Origin: Triglochin maritima
Taxonomy: Eukaryota; Streptophyta; Magnoliopsida; Alismatales; Juncaginaceae
DNA length: 64,000 nt
Assembly: GCA_963682175.1 (NCBI GenBank)
Contig: OY821771.1
Span: forward strand, 34,058,201-34,122,200
Reading direction: 5' to 3'
Every line of letters begins with the position of its first letter. Position 1 is the stretch's first letter. Below the pieces are notes generated by a model. That model was not told the DNA's origin. It saw only the letters and a list, made by a program, of their open reading frames with translations, and did not search any database. Shown piece by piece: positions 1 through 12,021 of the stretch. The position numbers and the translations under genes are program-made.

Positions 1-294
1 CGAGTCTTTGACTCCTTCAACAAAATAAAAGGTCAATTATTGATACAACTTCTTATGGTTAGAGTTCAATTACGAAAAAAAACTAGGGGGTTTATGCATG
101 AGGATTTCAAAGGAAAATAAAGTAAATTCCCTTTGACCATGAACTTCCCTAGTGTTAATTTGTGTCTTCCAAGAAAAAGAAAATATTTTCTCTTAGATTT
201 CCAAGTATATAATACTTTTATCTCTTTATTTTCCCACCTCCATCTTGAGAAAGTGAGGGAAAATCCCAACCTTGCAACCCTAACCCCTTTCCAT
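1..294. other. Unassigned AT-rich sequence at window edge
   Basis: No coding signal, RNA gene or clear repeat boundary is visible here. It precedes a repeat that recurs near the other end of the window and may be the unmatched part of that element. Confidence 0.3.
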
Positions 295-1180
295 GAAAGA
301 AATGTGTTCTAAAAGTTTTACTTTTATATGTCAATTATTATGAATTGGATGTGCAAACATTTGTTCCTTGATTATGGTATTTGTCTTTTGGAAGTGTTAA
401 GGAAGATCCGTTTGGTCCTTAATCGTAGAACTCTAAAAGATAATGGTTTACATAAATCAAAAGTTATTCACAATCATGGTAATTAATATGGATCATTAAT
501 CACCGAGATAAGATTGTCGTGTTGGTCATCGATTATTGTAGCTCTACAAATAATTGACGACACGAGTATATAAAAGAGGAAAATATTACTTTTATATATT
601 GAATAGACCTAACAAGTACAACATTATTGAATTGTGTTTCGTGTCATTAATGTTTTACTGTGTCTTGGATCCTAAGATATGAGACTTATATCTTTTCACT
701 CAAGAAATGCTTAATTTGATTATTTTCAAAAACTATCAATGAGTATAGTGATAAAGACAATAGTTGGTTGAACATAACTTGTGCAGAAAAAGATAGTTAG
801 TCAAGCAATTGTCGTTGCCCCTTTTAATTGAGTGATGATATTAGTGAGCCCCTTGATAAAGCAAAATTATAATGTGCACAATGTAACTTGAGTTAAGTTA
901 CATAGTTATAATTATCTTAGAGAGATCAAGAAATGAATATAATACAAATGTGACACATTTCTACTTTGTATATATTCTTAATATCATGAGGCAAGGGACA
1001 TACACAAGTTATGCACTTACATCACTAAATGGATCATTTTTTGGTTCGAGTGGAACAAAGACATCTATGCTAATTGGGTAACTATAATGTGTAGCCAGAT
1101 ACCGCTTATAGTTTGAGATATTAAATGTTTAATATCTCTGCCAATTAAGTGTTTAATATCGCTGCCAATTTGGCTTAGAT
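295..1180. repeat. Dispersed repeat B, copy 1
   Basis: This non-coding block matches 62907-63772 in the same orientation almost end to end, with scattered substitutions and small indels. Copy 1 has an additional short internal duplication around 1122-1170, where a phrase containing gtttaatatc and gccaatt is repeated; copy 2 has it once. It contains a TATA-like stretch (tatataaaag, about 567-576). It could be an LTR or the non-coding part of a retroelement, but no terminal TG/CA pair or target-site duplication was found. Sequence to about 1430 probably belongs to the same element. Confidence 0.65.
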
Positions 1181-1436
1181 CCTCCTATAGGTCACACCAC
1201 AAAACTGGGAAACAAGAAGCTTGATTTTGAGTTCATATGATGTGTCGGGTTTCATGTGAAAAAGGGACACATGTGGTGAACGAATAAAATCAATATGTCA
1301 TGAGAATTGATATAATCAGAATCATAATAAATTCATATGAGGTGTGTATATTATGTGGTGTAATAATTTAATATTACATAAAATAGTATATTACATAAGA
1401 TATGAATTTGCTAAAAACCCCCAAAAGATCAAATTT

Positions 1437-2493
1437 TGTTGGAAATAAATCCAAAATTTGACAAAGCCAAAATCGGGGTCAAACACGGTGAACCGTTTAG
1501 GGTTCGGTAGACCGAGGTGTATTCGGAACGGTCAACCGAACAGGGAACGGGTAAACACAATTGGTTGACCGAAATTGTCTGGAGTGCCTGGACAATTGGG
1601 TTTGGTTAACGGAGCGTGAACGGTCAACCGAGAAATAATATTTTCGGTAGACCGGAGAGACACTGTCGTTCGATGAATGTTCGCCATGAGAAATTTTGGT
1701 TGGACAACGGTCGACCGAAGCGAAGACGTGGTTCATCCGAATTATTCCAGAGAATTTTTCTCATGCAAATTCGGTCGACCGTCTAGCTCACGGTCCACCG
1801 AACACGTGTTATAACCGAATGGTTCGGTTAACCGAGAAAAATTCTCGGTCAACCGAACAGTGCAATTTTTGCCTGAATTATTAAGGGAATAATTAGATCA
1901 TGGGTTAGATTAATTCCAGATTTAATTTAATGTTTTTGGGGATGTTTATGTGGCAATTTGAGATTAATTTTAGGAAAGAATAAGCAAGGGATCATGACTA
2001 AAGAATAGTTCTTGATGAGGATGTTTTGTGAGCATATAAAAGGACCCCTCATCCTACTTGTTTATGTGAATGCAAAAATTCTTTCTCTCATTAATCTCTC
2101 CCTTAATCACCACGAAAATCTCTTAGTTATTTAAGTTTTGGAGATAGAAAATCTCAGGAGCTTAAAGAGGGGTTATTAGCTAGATTCTAAGCCTAATTGG
2201 AGATTGATTGACTAACTCCTTTCTCTCTAATCTTGTTTAGAGTTTGGTGAACACTTGGAGGTGAATTGACGGGTGATTCAACGGGCAACGTGACTCCGGA
2301 TCTTCGAAAGGTTTTAGAGAATCTTTGGGTATGATTCTCTCTTTGTGATTTATTTTAATATATGTAGGATTGCATGATATTAGAATAAACACAAAGTAAT
2401 ATACATAAAATTGTTGAAAGTATGAAATCGATCATGTATGCATGTATTAAATTTTTTAAAATATATGTATACATAGGGACACGAAATTCTACA
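1437..2493 (+). repeat. LTR-like block (possible copia solo LTR)
   Basis: The block starts TGTTGG and ends CTACA, the usual TG...CA pattern. It contains a TATA box (TATAAA, about 2035-2040) followed by a leader-like region with short polypyrimidine runs. The upstream half (1490-1860) is dense in CGGTCGACCG-like motifs, as in other LTRs here. No target-site duplication and no primer-binding site follow it, so the boundaries are provisional. It lies between repeat B and a GC-rich minisatellite. Confidence 0.45.
1490..1860. repeat. CGGTCGACCG-type motif cluster 1
   Basis: About fifteen degenerate copies of the self-complementary decamer CGGTCGACCG (variants such as ggtagaccga, ggtcaaccga, ggttaaccga) are spaced some 15-40 bp apart. 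They occupy the presumed U3 part of the LTR-like block. Similar clusters recur in unrelated retroelements of this window. Confidence 0.7.
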
Positions 2494-2539
2494 TTCCACT
2501 CCCTTCCCAAACTCTGACAACCCTCCTATATCTGACCAC

Positions 2540-2905
2540 CATTGGCGAGACAACCCTCTCCAGTGACGTCGTTACCCTCTCCATCCCTCTACGACAGCAG
2601 CTCCTCTCCGACGACGCCTCTTTTGGTCCTTTGGCCCTGCGTCGCCTCCTTTGGCCCTCTCCGGTTCCGCATCATCCCTTCTGGCCACCTTTGGCCTTGC
2701 GTCACCTCCTCCGACCCTCTTTGGCCCTGCATAATCCCGTCCGGCCACCTCTAGCCCTGTATCATCTCCTCCAGTCATGCGTCATCTTCTTAGGCCCTAT
2801 CTCACCTCCTCCGACCACCTTCGACCCTACATCATTCCCTTCAGAGTTTGCCCACCTCCGACCCTGTGTCATCCCCTCCGACCACCTTTCGGCCCTGCGT
2901 ATTTT
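2540..2905. repeat. GC-rich degenerate minisatellite
   Basis: Phrases such as ggccctgcgtca, cctcctccgacc and cacctttgg recur about every 30-40 bp from roughly 2630 to 2900, giving an imperfect tandem array. Open frames across it on both strands are low-complexity and look like by-products of the repeat. No gene is supported. Confidence 0.55.
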
Positions 2906-3662
2906 TCTTGATTGCTCTCATCTTGATCCTTTCTTTGTTTTTTCTTTGTATTTTTTATTAAGCAAGAAACCAAATGGATTGGTCAATATGTGATTGATTT
3001 TAGCAAAAATAAATTATCTTCGGTGGTTCCAACTTGTGACTTCATATATGATTAGAAAGCAAGAAACCTCGATCTTTTTGTCCATTTGTTTGATTTAATA
3101 TATAATTATCTTGTTCATTGTTCATCCTTTTTTGTCTTTCATACTTTGTAAATACCAATAACAAAAATACATTACTTTTACATTTTATTTTAAATTTTAG
3201 TGATATACACAAACAACAGAATTTAAATTCAATCATATTCAAGTTACAAACACTAACAACAAAATTTGGTCAAACGAAATCTAAATTCCGTTGGACTCTG
3301 CTTTCCGGTTTATTGTGTTTTCGAATGACTACTTGAACCAGTTGGAGTGTTGGACGGGATTAGGATTCGAGTTCACATTCCACTACAGTAACAACTCATA
3401 GCCACCACTAATAACTAAGATTAGTCCTTACGACTTATCAATAAACGATCTCTTAACCTTTTTAAACCAAATTTAGTTATTTTAACCTTAATCGAAACAA
3501 TTCTTATGCGTTACTTATTACTTGTGTGGTGGACGGATGTTGAGTTGTAAATACTGAAGTTAAGAGAAATCTATCCGAACATATTAACCAAGTCTATATA
3601 TAATCACTCATATGTAACTACAGTTTTCCATTTACGTCCTGAATCAGTAATAATACGTTCCA
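2906..3662. other. Intergenic, nothing recognised
   Basis: AT-rich sequence without domain-like open frames. It ends at the target-site duplication ctatt (3663-3667) of the next element. Confidence 0.4.
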
Positions 3663-4229
3663 CTATTTGTAAAATCCCAAGCCTTGTTTAAGGTTTAATG
3701 TTGGTTAAAGAGAAGATTAGGGGTTATTGTTGTAATGTCATGGGGAGTGATGGTGTGGTGAGGTGATAAAGGCGTGGGTTAGGGGATGGTGTAGGGTGAT
3801 GGGTGGAGTGGATGGGTTGAGGTATGGGAGGGGTTAATGGGTTTGAGTTTTTAAGGAGAGAAACCCACATCCTTCACTTTCTTCTTCCTCATTTCCTTCC
3901 TTCGACCACATGTCTCACCTTTTCCCTTTTTCCGGCGAGCAGAGGTGGAGGTGTGTGCACCAGCGGAGGGAGTTGCGTCGGAGGCAAGCTAGGAGGACGG
4001 TGGTGTCGCAGGCGTGAGGCCCACAGAGTTGGACGCAAGGAGGACTTCCGAAGGCGGCGTAGCGCGAGAAGGGCTCCGACGACTTTTGTCATCTTAGAAA
4101 GGTATGCCGGTTCTTTAGTTTGGTTTTGTGGCTCACCCATGTTGGGGTGAAGTTGTGTTCAGTCGCGAGAGGTCAGAGACCTCACCGGCGGCGAGAAACA
4201 ACGTAAAATCCTTGGCTGGCGCAAGGTTG

Positions 4230-4720
4230 CCGTCGACCAATGGTCGACCGGTGCCTTCGGGCGGTCAACCAATTTAGTGTTTTTGCATGACTTTAACCAA
4301 CACCGGTTGAACGATGCCATGTGGCGGTCGACCGTTGTGTGTGCTGGTGGGTTGGAGGTTTGCGTGGTAGTGTTCGGTCGACCGTTCCTATTATTTGGTC
4401 CGACCGGAACTTAAGTTAACTGAATGAACTGTTCGACCATTTTATGCATTGTTCGACCAATTGATGGCCTAGAACTGATAAGTTGTCATGGTAATGTTCG
4501 GTCGACTGGGACCCCTGAGTTGGTCGACCGTTAGACTTGTATGATTTTGATCAGACTCGAGATTTTGACCACGTATCGGTCGACTAGTTTTAGACTCTTG
4601 TTCGACCGTTGGGACTTAGGTTAGGCGTAGAGAGTTCGACCGTTGCAGACTTTAGGTCGATCGGACCCCATGGGAACGGTTGTCCGGATTGCCTTTTTCG
4701 GTCGACCGTTTGTGCGCAGA
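4230..4720. repeat. CGGTCGACCG-type motif cluster 2
   Basis: About a dozen variants (ggtcgaccg, ggtcgactgg, gttcgaccgt and others) lie at irregular 20-50 bp spacing inside the solo LTR, upstream of its minisatellite. Confidence 0.75.
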
Positions 4721-5029
4721 ACTGAATTCTCAGTCATGTTTGAGTGCCAATTTTGTCCACGGAAACCCGTGTCCTCGCCTAGTGCGTGAGCCGGGAGGTG
4801 ACGGCGGGTGCATTACGCGTGTCTGCCCAGGGACCGTCGTGTGGAAGAGTGAGTATTTGGGACGTGTACCTTCGTGTATGTATTGTGGCTTAACGTGATG
4901 GATTTATGGACTCGTGGTAGAGTAGCAGACCTGAGGGATCGTGGATCCCAATGTATGATGATGTGTGGCTCGTGGAGCCTGATGACCTGGTGGACATCGG
5001 TCCGGAATCGTCCGATGCTGTGCCGGTCG

Positions 5030-5145
5030 TATGTTGGACCACCGATACTGTTCCGGTGACGCCGTCAATGCTGTTCCGGCTATGATGTCGCTGATGTTGT
5101 TCCGACGATGATGTTGTCGATGTTGTTCCGGCTATGATTCCTTAG
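5030..5145. repeat. LTR minisatellite (TGTTCCGG unit)
   Basis: A unit of about 27 bp containing gttgttccg and tatgatg is repeated four times with changes. It sits between the CGGTCGACCG cluster and the conserved 3' block of this LTR. Related LTRs have unrelated repeats at this position. Confidence 0.6.
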
Positions 5146-5867
5146 CTGGGCACCTACTGAGATGATTTATGGACCGACCGAGCGACGACTCCGTTGGTGT
5201 GGTTTGACCACTATAGATACAGATCTGTTTCTCACGACTCGGACCTTGCCGAACCCCATGATTAATATAGCTGCGTGTGGGGAGCGTCACGTGTTGTTCC
5301 GTAAGACCGTATGTGCCTACGGTAGGTCTCCGAGGGAGACCCAATGATGGTTGTCAGACTGATGTCCTATTTTACCCGTCAGGGGAACTATTTTCCTTAC
5401 TGTTGATAACATGACATGCTACTAGTATGATATGTTCATTTGTACTACTGCATTCATATATGTGAACTTGACATATGGGATTTCCTTATGGAAACTCATG
5501 CATTGTGGTTACATGTTTTATTTCAACACCGCAGTAGGTTCAGTTGGGTGGTGACTGCGGGCGCGTGCATTTTGGGACCGGGATCCTCTCCTTCGGACCA
5601 TTTAGGTCGTCATGATTACTTGTACTGTCTTTTCTTATATTCGATGTAATCATGTACTTTTTGAAAAACTCTGATGTAATATGGTGCACCGTTTGGATGT
5701 TTTATTGGAGTAACAATCCCGCCTTTTGATGATCTGTCTTTCATGATCTTTCATTATAAATTTATATTTTCTACTGTTTCGGGATGTTACACTATTTGTG
5801 GACAATAATATGATGAATCGACCTATACATAATACATTGAAAATCTAGCGACGACCCGTGCGATGAA

Positions 5868-7279
5868 TGATTGAACGTTTTATTTTAAACCGCAAGTGCA
5901 CGACCGCGATGAAGCGGTGACAAGTACGGGTCGTCCTCAGGGAGGTGAGTAGCCTCTTGCTTGTACGAAATCAAGTGGCAAAAATAGGGGGAGAAAGATG
6001 TTTATGCTACTCTACTCTATACTACGCTAAGAAGTAGGAAATGCGAAAGGAAGAACCAAACAATGAAATAATAACTAAGCTAAGAACAAAGGAAGAATGC
6101 TGGAATACAGAAATGGGAAAACCCCTAAGGGGTGGAGTGAGTGCACACATGCAAAGAGGTGGGTGTAGAATACATTCTTTAAGCACATGAAGGTGGTGTT
6201 TATCAAGCATAGGAAGTGTCTAAATGTTATGGCAAAACCTATCAATCTATTCACCAACATAGTTGATTAACATTTACATATGCAAGTTATTTATTTCAGA
6301 ACCTAAACAAGCATGAGAGGTGTCTAATCATTTTTACAAAACTCATCAAGTTATAAATTTTATCCTAAACAAACAAGCATACATTCATGTTTTATCAACA
6401 CATCAAAAATAAAGCATTCATCCCATTCTCTAATGCATGTATGTACATCTACTCCACCCCCCAAAGGGGATGGAACTACTCACTAAACATTACACTAATT
6501 ATTAAACTAAGCAAAGAAAGCATATTAAAACTAAGCTAGAAATAAAAGACGATTAAACTAAAACATGCACAAACTATAAAAGAAGCATAAACAAACAATG
6601 AAAGAAACACAAAACTTTATTGATAAAATGACTCACATTAAAAGTAGCATCCTCCTACTTTAGTGTGTGCTTCAAGGCCTCACTTCTAGTAGGAAGAATA
6701 ACCACTTAAAATATGGAGTGATTACAATAGGAGGTGAAGAGTTCTATTTATAGGCATGGAAAAAGCTAATCCGGGACAATCCCCCGATGTGGGACTAAAC
6801 CAACACCAAAAATAGCCTAAACGAGCATTGATACAAGTCCAGGAGAAATCTTGGCGGATCTGGGCTAATCCAGACCGCCAATTGGCTGTTCCAGACCGCC
6901 AATTGGCGGTCCAAAATGTCCGGATCCAGTTGAGTTTTATTCTGGGCTTTTTTTGTGCTTTTGGTGGTCTTTGATGCATCTACTTCGTTTGTTGGAGCCT
7001 CGACCCGAATCCAATTGCTAAAACACTTCCCATGATGGTGTGAAGTATTCTGTTTTGCTCTTAGGTCCCTCTGTCTTGCGTTCAGGTCCTTCTCCCTTGC
7101 ATCTTGGTCCCCAGATCTCACAATCCAGTCCTTTTTCCCAGCTTTTGGGTCCTTTTATGCTTCATCTCTTCAAACCTAATTATTCCTGAAAACTAAACAT
7201 AAAACTCGTAACATAGCATTGTTTAGGTGAAAGATAATGGATATAAGATACAAATATGAGCATGAAATGATGTCAATCA
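5868..7279 (-). mobile_element. Solo LTR, TGATTG...CAATCA type
   Basis: The block is bounded by a short inverted pair (TGATTG / CAATCA) and flanked by atgaa (5863-5867) and atgca (7280-7284), a 4-of-5 match consistent with an aged duplication. On the minus strand a TATA box (TATAAATA) lies near 6750. The phrase ccgcaagtgcacga near its left end is shared with the LTR at 21648-22840, so the families are probably related. No internal domain is present. Confidence 0.65.
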
Positions 7280-7284
7280 ATGCA

Positions 7285-7761
7285 CGGGCATAACTAAAAA
7301 TATTTTTTTATACTAATTAAATTACACTTGTAGATACAATTATGAAATAGTTTGTTGATTTTTGTTTGCTCACAAAAAAGGTTTAATGTTAAAAGCACGT
7401 GGCATATGACTTGGGAATTGGAATGTGTTACAAACCTACAATGTCATTGATGCATATAACTAATTTATATGTTTAGTGTTCACATTCTGGTATCATCTTA
7501 TTATGTAACCAATCAAGCTACTTAGATGAAGTTGTCTCTCCAGCCTCTCCTCGGTCCGTCCATTAGGTTGCCTACCCATGGATTCCGCGTCTGTTCAAAA
7601 GGTTGACATATTTGATAATTTCTGGATCCATGTTTTTTTTCAACTTCTCAAAATATTTCGACGCTTACTATTAGCCTTTTGCAGTGCTCTTGAAACTCAT
7701 CTTGTATGTTCAACGTCCCTTTCTCAATCTAGTGCCGATTGAATTTACATTTATACAAGTC
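7285..7761. other. Intergenic, nothing recognised
   Basis: Non-coding AT-rich sequence between the solo LTR and the CACTA element; no gene or repeat boundary was seen. Confidence 0.4.
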
Positions 7762-7785
7762 AAACACTACTACAGAAAAGGGAAT

Positions 7786-8072
7786 ATACGTCGGATGTAC
7801 GGGGGTATATACGTCGGATATAACCACTCCCAGATCCGACTTCTATGTGTGTGTCGTCTATACATAGACGTCGGCCTTCATATAGCCGACGTCTATACCT
7901 AAAGAATATACGTCGGCTGTATGTATAAGCCGACGTCTATTCTTTAACGACTAGACGTCGGTCGTACTATAGCCCGACGTCTATTCGTAAGGTATAGACG
8001 TCGGTGAACTAACAGACGACGTATATTCATTAGGTATAGACGTCGGTGAACTAAGAGGCGACGTCTATTCCT
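7786..8072. repeat. CACTA left subterminal repeats
   Basis: About a dozen copies of ACGTCGG / CCGACGT(CTAT) in both orientations, often paired head to head around 10-20 bp spacers (for example 7866-7901). In known CACTA elements such repeats bind the element's regulatory protein; that role here is inferred. Confidence 0.85.
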
Positions 8073-9389
8073 AAGGCTCTTTTATTAAGTGGTTTTTTAG
8101 CAAAGAAAAGGGTAATGAAATCCCGCACCCCATCTCCTATAGGTGACTGCCCCCTAAGTGTTTTTCATACCTTAATCTAATAAACAACACACCAAACAAA
8201 CACTCACCTCACTCTTGTTCCAATGTAATTCCTACTAACTAATGCGTGCTTTCTAATGAATGATGAGTGAAAGATATTACGTACCTTATGCCAGCAATCT
8301 ACGACAGAAATCGTAAAATTTATAATAAATACGATGAATGCAAATCCTATATGATGAATGACTTAGCAAATATTGTCTAATCTTTTGCTTTAGGTTATTA
8401 AAGGTCAAGTTACTTAAGGGGGTCAATGAGTTATTATCATAATATTGAAAATTCAAAAAAGCAAGGCAATAAACATTTTAAATATTAAAAGCAAGTATTA
8501 AGAATAATTACTTGGATTGACAGAAAAATATTTTAAACACAAAATATCATGTTAAGCACAAAGAAAGAGCATCTACCTCTAAATAGAGATCAAAATGAAA
8601 ACATAATTTAAAGATATTTTGTGTTCAAATTTTATACCCAATTCAAATTTGTCAATTCATACTTTCTATTTTCATATCCAATTTATCAAGAGCACCACAT
8701 TTGTATTGAATCAATTTGTCAATCCTTTGTTATTTTTTCCAAATTTTCATACCCAATTCATACTTTCTATGCTCATTTTTTCTTTCAAACCTAAAGCTAA
8801 ATAAAAATGAGACAAATTAAATACCCAATCACCTAAAAGTTTCTGAACCAATACCCAAAATGATCGAACGACAAACTTTACCGCTAAAATCATCCTCACA
8901 ATCATCTAACAATAGATGCATTAGAGCTAACCATCCAAAAAGGATACATGCACAAGATCATACGAAATTACCATCGTCACAATCATCTAACAATACATGC
9001 TTCGAGACCATACTAAAATAATATACAAATTATATTCTTGTATTTAAGATTAATTAGTGTAGAAGTGGAATCATGCAATGTCAAACATGTGCCACAAACC
9101 AAATCCGAAAATTCTCATTAATGTGGAATAAAAGAAGGGAAACACTTCAATATATTTTGGTTAACAATTTTATTAAGACACGGTCAAATATTAATTTTTG
9201 ATGGTTAAACTTGACTTAATTTAGTATTTTCTGTTCTGTATAATGTGAGAAATGCCAAAACTGTCATAAATCCGGGATTCAAGGTAAGAACCAACAATGA
9301 ATATCGATAGACAATAGTCATACTCAAGATATACAATAGTATTTTCAAAGAGAAAGCAAAACTTCAATAACAAGGCAACATTAACAGTA

Positions 9390-9620
9390 TGAGCACGAAC
9401 AAGAGGAGGAGGAGGTCGTGCAGTGACGGCGGTCGCGGAGGAGGGTGAGGTGACGGTGGTCGCGGCGGGCAACGGAGACGGTGCAGAGGGACGGAGAAGG
9501 GGAGGAGAGCACAAGGGGCGTCGCTGCGGTGCCGGAGACGGTGCAAATTGGTCGGAGATCGGTCACGGAGGAGAGTTCGGTCGCGGGACGACTAGGGTTT
9601 GGGTGGGTTTTCGTCTGAAA
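9390..9620 (+). other. GC-rich island inside CACTA element
   Basis: A sharply GC-rich segment within an AT-rich element, with an open frame at 9423-9623 rich in Gly, Glu, Arg and Ala. The composition change suggests a captured gene piece or promoter, but I recognise no protein family, and the reverse strand also gives low-complexity frames. Confidence 0.4.
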
Positions 9621-9654
9621 TGAATGACAGAAAACACGTATGTTCGTTTTCTTT

Positions 9655-9975
9655 AAGACTTATAGACATCGGATGTTATAAATATCCGACGTTTATACCC
9701 CGACGTCTATATACAGGGATTATCGATGTCGTATATTTATAACATCCGACGTCTATAGGTCGACGTCTATACCTTACAGACGTCGGCTTCACAAGGTATT
9801 ATAATATCCGATGTCTATTCCTCGACGTCAATAACCCATAGACGTCGGATAAACGTGGTAGTACAATAGCCGACGTCTATATTACACATAGACATCAGTC
9901 GTAGTAACAACCGACGTCTATGCTATGCTCTCCCTCCTAGACGTCGACTGTTATAATAACCGACGTCTATTTGGC
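9655..9975. repeat. CACTA right subterminal repeats
   Basis: About fifteen copies of the GACGTCGG / CCGACGTCTAT motif in alternating orientation, mirroring the left end. Several form perfect inverted pairs suited to hairpins. Confidence 0.85.
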
Positions 9976-10006
9976 GACGAGTAAAGCCTATTCTGCACTA
10001 GTGAAA

Positions 10007-10657
10007 TGAGAAAATGTGATTTGACATTACTATCCTACCAGCAATAAATGCTATTTTTCTACAAGAACAATGTTACATAAATCTCTAAATCAAGCTGATG
10101 GGAACTTCGTAAACATCTGTTTTTGAGCAAAATGAAAGTTGTAAACATAAGAAGCATTAACTTGTATATAGAACAAGAGACAGTTCATTCAAAAACAACC
10201 TACATTACCAACTTAGCTCATATTCTAGTGGAATCCCGTCCTCCACATAACCGACATAAAAACCCCTACACATGCCTGATGAATTTGTTTGAACAAGACA
10301 AAAAAGAGGATGAACAATCTGCACAATGAATTACTGATGCTATTTTTGATGTCAAAATTCAAAAAAATCCAAATGACTATTTATGTTTAATACTTTATTC
10401 ACAAAAGTGTGTACCTGGGAAGCGATTGCTAATTGAGGACCTTGTGTTCTTGTTCCCATGCAATTTTGCTTAATCTAAATCCGAAAGCAAAGAAAGAACG
10501 AAAAAAACACCACAGTCATGTTACCGTTTTAAGGTAAGTTTTACCCTCTAATCCCCATTATTACAATTAAGTGGGATTTTTTTTAAAGACTCATGTTTTC
10601 TTGTTCCAAAAATAAAACATTTTCTTATTGAGTCCAATATTTGTTGAGTATAGGAGA
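10007..10657. other. Intergenic, nothing recognised
   Basis: AT-rich sequence between the CACTA element and the gypsy element; ends at the gypsy TSD gaaac (10658-10662). A 68-codon open frame at 10123-10329 has no recognisable features. Confidence 0.35.
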
Positions 10658-10662
10658 GAAAC

Positions 10663-12021
10663 TGTAACGTCCCGAAACAGCGGAAAATTTAAACAAGATA
10701 ACACAGTGAATAAGACTAAAAAGAGCAGGAACATTACTCATAAAATACCTAAAAGGTGCACCATTACATTAAAGTTTCAAAATGTATGATTACAACAGAG
10801 TACGCGAAAGTAGAAATACAAGGAATCATACAACCTCGGAAAATAAGACTGGAGGATCCGATTCCAGAGTGCGCTCATCCTTCGTCAGCTCCCTACCAAC
10901 ACCTATTAAGGGCCTGAAATGCAAATGTAACAATGCCTAAGTTTCCATAAGGAAACCCCGTATACCAAGTCCACCTACATGCATGAATGTACAATGCCAT
11001 GAACCTATCATACAAGTATAACATGTCATAATAAATGCAGTAAGTACACCTTCCCCCTCCAGGGGTAAAAGAGGACATTTGTCCTAACAACAACATCGGG
11101 TCCCCCAAGGGGACCAACCGCAGGCACACATGGTCTTACGGAGAGTGTGCGACACCCCCCACTCGCAACTATACTAATCATGAGGGTTCGGTGAGGGTCG
11201 CACACACTTTCACGTCATAGATACATGTTCGATCTCAAAGTGCTCACACAAGCTGAAGTCATGTTTTGCTCACACAAGTTGTCCGTGGGTTTCTCACACA
11301 AGCTGTACCACCCACGAAAACATGTCTGGTTGCTCTCACAAGCTGAAAACAGGGTTCGCTCACACAAATTGTACTACCCCAGTGGTTGCTCACACAAGTT
11401 GTACCACCCCTCCCGCCGACCATAGTCCGGGCGGACATCCCATTCCATGGAGCCAAGTACCATGCAATGCAATACATACGGATCCACAATCCTAATGGTC
11501 TACTAGGTAGGGTGGGTCAATGCAATTGTAATAAGTCATACACTGTAGAAAATTAACCGCATGGCACGTGTACCAAGTATCCACACCTTTCCACCTAGCG
11601 GTCCCTAGGTAAGCGCGATCACCGCACCCACTGTCACCTCCCAACACCCGTACAAAGCGAGGTCACAGGTTTCCATAGACAAATGTGGCACCACAACAAA
11701 AACATGAAAAACAAATACTAGGCACCAACGGTTGACAAAAAAAGGAAAAGTTGTCGACTGTTGCCTCTTGAATCAAAAAGAGGGTAGAACTACAATCCCT
11801 CTGGTCGAACGAACACAAGCAGAAATGGTCGAACAAAAGATCATGGGCGGTTGACCGTTTAGATGGTCTAGGCCAGACTAACACTAAAATATTCAGCGCA
11901 ACGATCGAATGACAAAGGGGCCCGTTCGAACAAAAATAACAGAGCATTCAACGTTCTACCAAACTACCTCCGGTCGAACCAAACATGTGTTGGTCTAACG
12001 CTAATAAGGTACACTTAAGTT
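10663..12021 (-). repeat. Gypsy 3' LTR, PBS-side part (split)
   Basis: This part starts at the LTR end tgtaacgtcccgaaacagcgg, the same end seen at 62426. It includes the conserved block at 10936-10965 (tttccataaggaaac) and a minisatellite at 11240-11412, and it ends at the nested element's duplication aagtt (12017-12021). The other part of the same LTR resumes at 17357. Confidence 0.85.
11240..11412. repeat. LTR minisatellite (CTCACACAAGYTG unit)
   Basis: The phrase ctcacacaagctg / ctcacacaagttg recurs about seven times over 170 bp, several copies followed by taccaccc. It lies at the same relative LTR position as the different minisatellites at 5030 and 48263. Confidence 0.7.

Larger units (their letters stand above)
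3668..5791 (+). mobile_element. Gypsy-type solo LTR with TSD
   Basis: A 2124-bp LTR starts TGTAAAATCC and ends GATGTTACA. It is flanked by perfect 5-bp target-site duplications ctatt (3663-3667 and 5792-5796). There is no internal domain, so it is a solo LTR formed by recombination between two LTRs. Its 3' end (ctgtttcgggatgttaca) and an internal block around 5471-5500 (tttccttatggaaactca) match the LTRs at 10663, 46943 and 62426. Order in the LTR: GC-rich head, CGGTCGACCG cluster, minisatellite, conserved block, end. Confidence 0.88.
7765..10003. mobile_element. Non-autonomous CACTA (En/Spm-type) transposon
   Basis: The 2239-bp element starts CACTACTACAGAAAAGGG and ends CCTATTCTGCACTAGTG, imperfect terminal inverted repeats of the CACTA superfamily. 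The 3-bp target-site duplication aaa (7762-7764 and 10004-10006) has the length expected for CACTA. Dense subterminal repeats of the type TAGACGTCGG lie at both ends. No transposase-like frame is present, so it would need enzyme supplied in trans. The AT-rich middle (about 8100-9360) shows nothing; a GC-rich island lies at 9390-9620. Confidence 0.92.
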
